From Natranaeroarchaeum aerophilus (GTDB taxonomy: Archaea; Halobacteriota; Halobacteria; Halobacteriales; Natronoarchaeaceae): 64,000 nucleotides of DNA. The notes beneath the pieces were generated by a model that searched no databases, was not told the origin of the DNA, and was given only the letters and a program-made list of their open reading frames with translations. Every line of letters begins with the position of its first letter. Position 1 is the stretch's first letter. The stretch spans positions 248,001 to 312,000 of the forward strand of contig NZ_JAKRVY010000001.1 in assembly GCF_023638055.1 (NCBI RefSeq), given 5' to 3'. Made by a program: the position numbers and the translations under genes. This document shows positions 35,513 to 42,980 of the stretch, in pieces.

Positions 35513-36331
35513 ATGGCAGATAATAGCGGGCATGGACCGAAACGACGGTCGATTCTCAAACAATTAGGTGGCGTGAGTGCTGGTACTGCAACGTTGTCTA
35601 GCGTTGCGGCTGCATCACCCGATGATACACCCCAGCCTCTACGGGAGCGTCAACGCCTCGAAAGCAAATATAAAAACACGGGACGAATCCGAAAGGCGGT
35701 CAACGAATATGCAAGTACTCTTCTCAATGAACTGCAACAGAGAGAGATTCTTCCGAGAGCGAACGTCTCAGTTCTCAACACTGAATCCGTACTGAAAGGT
35801 CGGGATTCGGTACGAGCCGAGCTAAAAGAGGAGGGCGTGGCTGTGACGACTTTCGAGAAGACTGAGGAACAGCATACAGATGGGGATGCCGGTCTACAAC
35901 CCCTAATTATGATATCAAAAAATACACAAACACATAATATTGCTATTTATATTAAACCAAGAGAAAGCAAGAGCTATGCGATCGTGGATCCGGATTCAGA
36001 CAGGGAAAGGTTCCTGATTGCACCGCACCGGGAGGAAGTGAAACTGCCAAAAAACCCGGATATAGGCGCCGCCTTCAGTACTGCTGGCGTGGTTGCAGTC
36101 GACAGATATGATTGTCCGGACAAAGAGTACTGTGGTAGTACCTGCTCACCATGTGCCAATAACGGCCGACAAGTGAAGCGTGATCACATTGTTGAGGAAT
36201 GTTTCTATTCTCCGAAAAATATGGAATGTGTCTGTGAGGAAGTGAGCTCCACTTGCGGCGGTGACTGCAATTGCTCTAGTCAAGAGTGTGGCTATTGTTG
36301 TCCCGGCGATTGTGATGGCGTTGGCTGGTAA
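35513..36331 (+). CDS. Tat-exported protein with Cys-rich C-terminal peptide (halocin-like precursor candidate)
   Basis: 272 residues from M-A-D-N-S-G-H-G-P-K-R-R-S-I-L-K-Q. This is a Tat signal (R-R-S-I-L-K) with a hydrophobic stretch ending A-A-A-S-P. A ~150-residue middle region, without Cys, is helical then beta-rich. The last ~75 residues hold 19 Cys (C-P-D-K-E-Y-C, C-S-P-C, C-V-C, S-T-C-G-G-D-C-N-C, E-C-G-Y-C-C, D-C), ending G-V-G-W. The layout (Tat leader, Cys-free spacer, Cys-rich end) recalls halocin C8-type precursors, although I see no sequence match to the C8 peptide. AT-rich, with its own TATA box. Confidence 0.75.
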   Translation: MADNSGHGPKRRSILKQLGGVSAGTATLSSVAAASPDDTPQPLRERQRLESKYKNTGRIRKAVNEYASTLLNELQQREILPRANVSVLNTESVLKGRDSVRAELKEEGVAVTTFEKTEEQHTDGDAGLQPLIMISKNTQTHNIAIYIKPRESKSYAIVDPDSDRERFLIAPHREEVKLPKNPDIGAAFSTAGVVAVDRYDCPDKEYCGSTCSPCANNGRQVKRDHIVEECFYSPKNMECVCEEVSSTCGGDCNCSSQECGYCCPGDCDGVGW

Positions 36332-36403
36332 GCGCAAAAGAGTACGCTGATCGGAAGAAAGTACATAATAATCCCCACATCTAACGCAACGGTCCCGATA
36401 TTG

Positions 36404-36550
36404 CTCGACGGCACCGGGCACAAAATATGAAAGCGACTGCTGGGTCGGTTCGGGAGCGTCGAGGGCGTTCGGACTGGCTCTTCGGAAGAGCTCCTGTCAG
36501 TCGATGGTGTGGGCAAGCGGACGGTCGCGTCGCTCGAACAGCAGCTGTGA
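36404..36550 (+). pseudogene. Remnant of a uvrC-type C-terminal helix-hairpin-helix domain
   Basis: In one frame this reads L-D-G-T-G-H-K-I, stop, [14 protein letters not shown], then S-E-E-L-L-S-V-D-G-V-G-K-R-T-V, closing at TGA 36550. The uvrC tail reads [15 protein letters not shown] and [14 protein letters not shown]. At DNA level 36437-36465 matches 31916-31944 at 28 of 29 positions. It has no start and an internal stop. A tail of another HhH nuclease (Hef-like) is the alternative source. Confidence 0.8.
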
Positions 36551-36613
36551 TCCCGCAGCTACTGATCGGATCCGGTGCCAACCGTTAACCCGCGTCAGTC
36601 CTAACGATCGGAT

Positions 36614-37795
36614 ATGTCCAACTCAGGGGGAGACAGGATACAGAGCGTGCATAGAACGCACGGTCTTCGGCCACAGACAGTGTTGATTGGCGCGCTGGCG
36701 CTGGCAGCGAGTGCCGTGCTTTTGACCAACTTCCTCGATCTAACGCCGCTCTCTATCGTCGGCGCGCTGTTACTGACGCTTGCCGTTGTGACGGTTGCGA
36801 GCGCAGTCGAGATCGTCAACGCGTACGAGAAACGTGCACTGACCGTCTTCGGCGAGTACCGGAAACTCCTACAGCCCGGGATCAACTTCGTCCCACCGTT
36901 CGTCTCGAAGACGTATGTCTTCGATATGCGAACGCAGACCATCGACGTCCCGCGTCAGGAGGCGATCACCCGTGACAACTCCCCGGTGACCGCCGATGCC
37001 GTCATTTATATCCGTGTCATGGACGCCAAGAAGGCGTTCCTGGAGGTCGACGACTACAAGCACGCGGTCTCGAATCTCGCCCAGACGACGCTCCGTGCCG
37101 TGATCGGTGATATGGAACTCGACGAGACGCTGAACAAACGCGAGAAGATCAACAGCCGCATCCACGACGAGGTCGACGAAGCGACCGATCGCTGGGGCAT
37201 TCGGGTCGAAGCGGTCGAGGTCCGTGAGGTCAACCCGAGCCAAGACGTCCAGCGGGCGATGGAACAGCAAACGTCCGCCGAGCGTCGCCGTCGGGCCATG
37301 ATCTTGGAAGCACAGGGTGAACGCCGAAGTGCGGTCGAAAAGGCCGAAGGTGACAAGCAGTCGAATATCATCCGCGCGCAAGGTGAGAAACAGAGCCAGA
37401 TCCTCGAAGCACAGGGAGACTCGATTTCGACCGTGCTTCGAGCGAAGTCGGCCGAGTCAATGGGTGAGCGGGCAGTGATCGACAAGGGAATGGAGACGCT
37501 CGAAGAAATCGGCAAGGGCGAGTCGACCACCTTCGTCATGCCCCAGGAGCTCACTTCCATGATCGGCCGCTACGGCAAACATCTCTCGGGCAGCGATGTC
37601 CAGCAGGGTGAGGGATCGCTCGAAAGTCTGGATTTCGACGACAAGACGTCCGAACTACTTGGTCTCGACAACATCGAAGAGCTGATCAGCGAGTTCGGTA
37701 CCGAGGAGTCATCAGCGCAGGCGGCCGAGAACATCGGCCGCGACTCACGTGCTGAAATCGATGACGCCGAGCTGGTCGACGAACTAGAAAAATAA
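36614..37795 (+). CDS. SPFH (stomatin/prohibitin-like) membrane protein
   Basis: 393 residues. Two hydrophobic segments (~22-42 and 46-66) precede a band-7 domain: Y-E-K-R-A-L-T-V-F-G-E-Y-R-K-L-L-Q-P-G-I-N, then D-V-P-R-Q-E-A-I-T-R-D-N-S-P-V-T-A-D-A. A Lys/Glu/Gln-rich coiled coil follows (~225-300, repeats of A-Q-G-E) and an acidic C-terminal tail. Stomatin-like proteins form ring oligomers in the membrane and associate with proteases; no NfeD partner gene lies beside it here. It begins 63 bases after the uvrC remnant. Confidence 0.94.
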   Translation: MSNSGGDRIQSVHRTHGLRPQTVLIGALALAASAVLLTNFLDLTPLSIVGALLLTLAVVTVASAVEIVNAYEKRALTVFGEYRKLLQPGINFVPPFVSKTYVFDMRTQTIDVPRQEAITRDNSPVTADAVIYIRVMDAKKAFLEVDDYKHAVSNLAQTTLRAVIGDMELDETLNKREKINSRIHDEVDEATDRWGIRVEAVEVREVNPSQDVQRAMEQQTSAERRRRAMILEAQGERRSAVEKAEGDKQSNIIRAQGEKQSQILEAQGDSISTVLRAKSAESMGERAVIDKGMETLEEIGKGESTTFVMPQELTSMIGRYGKHLSGSDVQQGEGSLESLDFDDKTSELLGLDNIEELISEFGTEESSAQAAENIGRDSRAEIDDAELVDELEK

Positions 37796-37890
37796 GCTGA
37801 TACGTTCGATTTTCGCCGGAATATTTACCACTCGTAGGTATGTAGTCTGGCGTATGATTGCGTCGATTCGCTGGCAGGGTGACTAACTGT

Positions 37891-38424
37891 ATGCACGGAA
37901 TCGTTCATAAGGCGTTCAAGGAGTTCGTCGAGAGTGAAATCGACGGTATCGACTGGGATTCGGTTGCCGACGAGGCCGGGCTGGACCCGAAATTGTATCT
38001 GCCGGTTACCCATTATCCCGACAACGAGTTCACCGGAGCGGCCACGGCGCTCGCCGAACTGGGTGGCCGAACAGACGCCTCCATCCAGCAGTCGTTCGGC
38101 CGGTCGCTGGTGCCGTCCCTGCTCGATACGTTCAAAGCGCACATTCGCGATGACTGGGATGCTCGAGAAGTGATTCTCGCACTGGATTCGATCTACGAAC
38201 AGCTGGATTCAGACGACGGGTCCACCACGTCGGCGACGGTCTCGACGCGGAGTGATGGAGACGAAATCGTGTTAACGTATCGTTCGGACCACGAACTCTG
38301 CACGGTGTTGCGTGGCGTCGTACTCGGTATTGCAGACGAGTACGGTCAAACAGCGGAAATCGCGGAACCAGTCTGTCTACGGGAGGGCGACGAGCAGTGT
38401 GAGCTCCGCGTCACACTCGATTGA
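37891..38424 (+). CDS. H-NOX-like (heme NO-binding fold) protein lacking the heme ligand
   Basis: 177 residues from M-H-G-I-V-H-K-A-F-K-E-F-V. N-terminal pattern, the central Y-P-D-N-E-F helix and F-G-R-S-L-V-P-S-L-L-D match H-NOX domains; the C-terminal C-L-R-E-G-D-E-Q-C-E-L also fits. The proximal His, expected at about residue 102 after L-D-S, is Tyr/Glu here (L-D-S-I-Y-E-Q), and the heme-propionate Y-x-S-x-R appears as Y-R-S-D-H. Heme binding is therefore unlikely in the usual mode. An upstream in-frame ATG (37858) is less likely. Confidence 0.75.
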   Translation: MHGIVHKAFKEFVESEIDGIDWDSVADEAGLDPKLYLPVTHYPDNEFTGAATALAELGGRTDASIQQSFGRSLVPSLLDTFKAHIRDDWDAREVILALDSIYEQLDSDDGSTTSATVSTRSDGDEIVLTYRSDHELCTVLRGVVLGIADEYGQTAEIAEPVCLREGDEQCELRVTLD

Positions 38425-38770
38425 GTCGGTGGACGCGCACGCCCAAGAAGTGCTAATATTTATTATATACTTGGTTACGAAGCAGCTGACTAGAGGCAAA
38501 TACTAGTTGTATGTGTGGTATTATACATGATGAACTATTACCTCACTCTGTGTCGATGAGTCGCAGCCAAACCAGTTGCGGGTACGAACGGCGGCCCCGT
38601 TCTGCAGCTGAATCGGCTATTTTCACGTCCGAACTGCAGCACACTGGCCCCCTAATTGCCCGCGACCGTTATCCGTCTCCTGCCATTTCGGCATCGGATA
38701 ACGTCGTTACAGGAGACGTTTCCGCGCCAGTCTTCTGTGTCGTAGACACACGCAATTTCCCAACCACATC
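38425..38770. other. Intergenic region upstream of the large amylase gene
   Basis: No gene supported. An AT-rich box tatttattatatac near 38456-38469 may be a promoter, but it is ~300 bases from the amylase ATG. The 87-codon plus-strand frame 38511-38774 is Ser/Arg-rich and overlaps the amylase start by four bases; it does not look like a protein. The region may hold amylase control sites that I cannot identify. Confidence 0.45.
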
Positions 38771-41700
38771 ATGAGTAACAACAACAGCAATCTCAACCCA
38801 GATCTGGGTCGCAGAACAGTTCTCGGCGGGATGGCAGGGCTCGGTGCCCTCTCGTTCACGTCGATGCCATCGACAGCAGAGTTGATGGACGAACACGGCG
38901 AAACCCACGCATCCGGGCCCGACTCGCATCATCCGGGCCACCCTCGCTTCGTCGAAGTGGGCGAACAGCTATCCAACCCCGAGGATATCGGTGGCTGGTC
39001 ATTCGATCCTCGAGACAATCTCTCGCCCCGGATTCCAGACTTCGAGCGAGATCCGGATAACTACGACGCCGATGAGTTCGAGTGGTCGATCGCCGAAAAG
39101 CCAGCAGACAGCGACGCCGAACTCGAATTCGAGCAGACACACGATAGCGCACCGGTACCGCGGTACTCGACCGGCGACGAGAACGTCGCCGAGTTCGTCG
39201 CCGATGTCCCCGGAACGTACATCCTCGAACTCGACGCGCCGGACGGCACACACCAGATGACGATCCACGCGTTCCCGGAGGGTGACGGTGCTCGCCCGAA
39301 AGTCGAACTCGACGGCGAGTACGGCGGCGGCGAGTTCACGCTGGCCGCGAACCCGGAGCTCGCCCCTGCAAGCCGTGCGGCAACCGACGACCTCGAAGTG
39401 GTCTTCCTCGCGGACGATCGGGACGCGCTCGATACCGACGATATCGAGACCGACGGTCACCAGGCCACGGTTCCAGAGAGCGCACTCGGTGGAGAGACCG
39501 GTCGCGTGCACGTCGCCGCACACGACGGCCACGCCCGGAGTATGCTCGACACGATCGAGCTGGACCAGGACGGCTCGATCCACTATCCGAACCGTGCTCC
39601 AGAGTGGATGGAAGACGGCGTTATGTACCAGATCTTCCCCCGCTCGTGGGGCGGAGAGCGCGGACAGACCACGTTCGATACCCTGATCAACGGCGACGAA
39701 GAGACCGGAGCACGCGGGCTCGACTACATCGAGGAACTCGGCGTCGACGCGCTCTGGTTGACGCCGGTCGTTCCGGCCGAGAGTGTCGACAAACTGTTCT
39801 TGAACAATAACCTCTCTAACTTCCCGGAGGACCAGCCGCCCGGTGGCGGCCCGCACGGCTACGACACGAACGACTACTTCGGCATCGCCGAGGACCTCGT
39901 TCCGGAGGGGAAAGAGCCGGTTGAGGCCTACAAGGAGTTCGTCGACGCGTGTCACGAACGGGACATCAAGGTCGTGTTCGACATCGTCATCAACCACGCA
40001 GGTCGCGGCCACCCGTACTTCCAGGATACGATCGCGAGCCAGGACGAAGAGCGCACACAGGCGCTGCTCGACGCTAACTTCGAATATCCGGCGATCAACG
40101 AGTGGGACGAGGACTCCAAGTACTTCGACTGGTGGGACCGCGTCGAAGCGGCCGGTACCGTCGAGGGGCTCCAGGAGAACCCGACCGCCGAGATCGCCGA
40201 CCCTGCCCCGACGAATACGGGCTTTTTCGGCCTCCGTGTGATGCCGAACTTCAACTACGACAACGTAGCGGTCCGCGAGCACATGCTCGCAGTCGCTGAC
40301 TTCTGGTCCGGCGAGGTCGGCGTCGACGGCTTCCGCTGTGACATCGCGTGGGGCGTTCCCAACAGCATGTGGAAAGACATCCGCGAGGTCGTCCGCGAGA
40401 ACAACAGCGAATACCTGATGCTCGACGAAACGATCCCGAAGGATCCGACGATGTCCGAGAACGCCTTCGACATGCACTTCGATACCGAAGGGTTCACTGG
40501 GACATCCCACTCCGTTGCTAGCGGTGATACGGGCGCAGAGTCCCTGATTAGCACAATCGAGGACCGGGAGAATCAGGGTTTCCCGAACTTCTCGCTGATC
40601 CTCAACCTGATCGAGAACCACGACGAGGAACGACTGCTCAACAACACGGTCGTCAACCTCAACGATCCGCCCGAGGACCCCTCGGAGATCCCCGACGAGG
40701 AGTGGGAGTACGGTGCGAAGCGACAGCGTGCTGCGTGGGCAGCGGGTGTCGGCTTGCCGGGCGTCCCGTCGATCTACTACGGACAGGAACGCCAGATCAG
40801 TCGATGGGGCGAGAGCCGCTGGCCAGCCAGTTCGCTCGATGCCTTCGACGAGGACAACCGCGGTCGCGACGATGCGGGCAACATCGACACCGCGGCGGAC
40901 GTTCGCGAAGGGGGCAAACAGCGCGCCTTCATGAACTGGGAGGAGTACGACGAGGACCATCTCCAGTTCTACAAGGACGTCATCGACACCTACCACGAGC
41001 TCGACGTGCTCAAACCGGCAGCCGAGCTCCGGAACGCGTACGCCTTCACCCAGGACACGCCGAATATGATCGTGTTCGGCCGGGACGCGTCCGAACTCGA
41101 CGACGTAGATGGGCCCGAAAGCGTGATCGTCATCGCCAACTTCGAGGAGGATACCGTCAGTCCGATCCTCCGACCGGAGGTCGACGGCACGAACCTGGTC
41201 ACCGGTGAGAACATCGCTACCAACGAAAGCGACACCGGGATCACCGTCGAGGTCGATACGTTTGCCGTTCTCGAAACGCCGTCGCTGTTCTCGCTTGGCG
41301 ACATGATCATCGAACTCAGTGCGGAGCGCGGGACGGACGCCGGGCCGGGCACCTACGAGTACCCGACCGGCGACGACTTCGACGAGGGCGTCTTCGATCT
41401 GACGCGCTTTGACGTCCACCAGTCGAAAAACGACTTCCAGTTCGCTGTCGAGGTCGATGGCGACCTGACCAACCCGTGGGGCTACGATCACGGTATCTCC
41501 CACCAGCATCTGCAGGTGTACATCCGAGATCCCGACGCCGACGGAGGCTCCACCGACGCTCGCGAGGGCGTCAACGCGACCTTCGAGGCTCCGTACCAGT
41601 ACCGTGTCGTCGCCGACGGCGAACACGGTGTTCGCGTGGAGGACGCGGACGGGAACGAACTCGCCACTGGCGAACTGACGATCAACAACGCCAACGAGGC

Positions 41701-42808
41701 GATGCTCTTCGAGTTCCCACGCGACGCCATCGAGGGGAACCTCGACCAGATGGCGATCGCTCCGCTCATGCTGGGCTACGACAGCTCGGCGTCGGGCAAC
41801 GTCCGACCGGTCGAGGCCGAGGCCGGCCCCGAGGTCTTCGGCGGTGCAGAAAACGATAGCGCGCCGAACGTTATCGACATGGCCGGCGACGCGTCCGTCG
41901 AGGACGCTCTCGGGTACTCCGACGGTACCCTCGCGGAGATTCCGTACTCCTCACTGGTCGCCGAGTTCGAGGAGATCGAACAGTTCGAGACCGGTACCGG
42001 CGGCGAGCCGTACGGTCCGGATCAGTATACCTACCCGACCGGTGACGACTTCTACGAAGGGACCTGGGACCTCAGCGAGGTGACCATCTACGAGTCACCT
42101 GCCCGCGTCCAGTTCGAGTTCACTATGGCCGAGGACATCCAGAACAACTTCGGGCTCGATCCGGTCTCTCATCAGTTCGTCCAGATCTACATCAACTCCC
42201 CTGAGGCCGACGGCCCCGAGGGCGTCGAAGGTCGACCCGGGACGAACTTCAACACCGCTGTCCCACACCACACACGTGTGCTCGCACACGGCGAAGGGAC
42301 GACCGATGTCGAGGATGCAGAGGGCGAACCGGTCTCCGGCGACGTCGAGTACTACATGACCGACTCGGACAAGGTCGCTGTCGACTTCCCGAAAAGCGCC
42401 GTCGACTGGACCGACGACGTCTCCTTTGCCGCGATCATTACGCCGTTCGACGGCTTCGGCGAGGGCGACATCCGAGCGATCAATCCAGAACCGGGCGAGT
42501 ACTCGATCGGCGGCGGCGATGCGGACGCCGACGATCCAGCTGCCATGGATCTGCTCCTACCGGAGGGCGAGAGCCGGGCGGACGTGCTGACGTACGACGC
42601 AGATACGACGCCCGAGATTCCGCTTGTCGCGCTCGGTGACGCCGAGCCCGAACCGGCTAACGGCGAAGAGAACGGTGAAGACGACGAAGCGGACGACGAC
42701 GACGGACTCCCCGGCTTCGGGGTCGCCGCCGGTGCAGCCGGTGTCGGTGCCGGCGCGCTCGCGGCAAAACGCCTCTCGGAGAACTCCGAGGAAGAGGCCG
42801 AGGAATAG
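38771..42808 (+). CDS. Secreted alpha-amylase family (GH13) protein with two C-terminal glucodextranase-type domains
   Basis: 1,345 residues. Tat signal (G-R-R-T-V-L-G-G-M-A-G-L). An N-terminal beta domain precedes the GH13 barrel (M-Y-Q-I-F-P-R-S-W near residue 280). Catalytic residues by motif: Asp524 (F-R-C-D-I-A-W), Glu553 (M-L-D-E-T-I) and Asp618 (E-N-H-D-E-E); V-F-D-I-V-I-N-H is the first conserved region. After ~residue 855 two repeats begin Y-E-Y-P-T-G-D-D-F and Y-T-Y-P-T-G-D-D-F, resembling the C-terminal module of glucodextranases. It ends acidic, L-P-G-F-G, a helix and a charged tail (PGF-CTERM-like). Acts outside the cell on starch-like glucans. Confidence 0.93.
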   Translation: MSNNNSNLNPDLGRRTVLGGMAGLGALSFTSMPSTAELMDEHGETHASGPDSHHPGHPRFVEVGEQLSNPEDIGGWSFDPRDNLSPRIPDFERDPDNYDADEFEWSIAEKPADSDAELEFEQTHDSAPVPRYSTGDENVAEFVADVPGTYILELDAPDGTHQMTIHAFPEGDGARPKVELDGEYGGGEFTLAANPELAPASRAATDDLEVVFLADDRDALDTDDIETDGHQATVPESALGGETGRVHVAAHDGHARSMLDTIELDQDGSIHYPNRAPEWMEDGVMYQIFPRSWGGERGQTTFDTLINGDEETGARGLDYIEELGVDALWLTPVVPAESVDKLFLNNNLSNFPEDQPPGGGPHGYDTNDYFGIAEDLVPEGKEPVEAYKEFVDACHERDIKVVFDIVINHAGRGHPYFQDTIASQDEERTQALLDANFEYPAINEWDEDSKYFDWWDRVEAAGTVEGLQENPTAEIADPAPTNTGFFGLRVMPNFNYDNVAVREHMLAVADFWSGEVGVDGFRCDIAWGVPNSMWKDIREVVRENNSEYLMLDETIPKDPTMSENAFDMHFDTEGFTGTSHSVASGDTGAESLISTIEDRENQGFPNFSLILNLIENHDEERLLNNTVVNLNDPPEDPSEIPDEEWEYGAKRQRAAWAAGVGLPGVPSIYYGQERQISRWGESRWPASSLDAFDEDNRGRDDAGNIDTAADVREGGKQRAFMNWEEYDEDHLQFYKDVIDTYHELDVLKPAAELRNAYAFTQDTPNMIVFGRDASELDDVDGPESVIVIANFEEDTVSPILRPEVDGTNLVTGENIATNESDTGITVEVDTFAVLETPSLFSLGDMIIELSAERGTDAGPGTYEYPTGDDFDEGVFDLTRFDVHQSKNDFQFAVEVDGDLTNPWGYDHGISHQHLQVYIRDPDADGGSTDAREGVNATFEAPYQYRVVADGEHGVRVEDADGNELATGELTINNANEAMLFEFPRDAIEGNLDQMAIAPLMLGYDSSASGNVRPVEAEAGPEVFGGAENDSAPNVIDMAGDASVEDALGYSDGTLAEIPYSSLVAEFEEIEQFETGTGGEPYGPDQYTYPTGDDFYEGTWDLSEVTIYESPARVQFEFTMAEDIQNNFGLDPVSHQFVQIYINSPEADGPEGVEGRPGTNFNTAVPHHTRVLAHGEGTTDVEDAEGEPVSGDVEYYMTDSDKVAVDFPKSAVDWTDDVSFAAIITPFDGFGEGDIRAINPEPGEYSIGGGDADADDPAAMDLLLPEGESRADVLTYDADTTPEIPLVALGDAEPEPANGEENGEDDEADDDDGLPGFGVAAGAAGVGAGALAAKRLSENSEEEAEE

Positions 42809-42924
42809 GCTCGCTGCTTGCGGATTCGATCTTATTTTTTGCCGATCGATTAGCACTGGCTATCGAACAGCCACGATGCTCTCCTCGAAAAACGCGGTCC
42901 TCGTGAGCCACGCGAACGAGGGCT

Positions 42925-42944
42925 CGTCAGCGCGTGCGCTGACG
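42925..42944. terminator. Perfect hairpin between convergent amylase and ileS genes
   Basis: The 9-bp inverted repeat cgtcagcgc / gcgctgacg is separated by two bases, with a following gaaaaa run on the plus strand. It lies between two convergent stops (42808 and 42981) and may serve as a bidirectional end signal. Confidence 0.5.
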
Positions 42945-42980
42945 GTGGGCGAAAAAGCCGACCGGCGGGCCCGCTCGGTA

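Noticed and set aside
32031..36550. Integrase or recombinase for the island
   Set aside because: No tyrosine or serine recombinase motif in any frame between uvrC and the SPFH gene.
38511..38774. 87-codon ORF upstream of the amylase
   Set aside because: Ser/Arg/Thr-rich, not acidic, overlaps the amylase start; no family resemblance.
38999..41626. 875-codon minus-strand ORF opposite the amylase
   Set aside because: Shadow frame; the plus strand has intact GH13 motifs.
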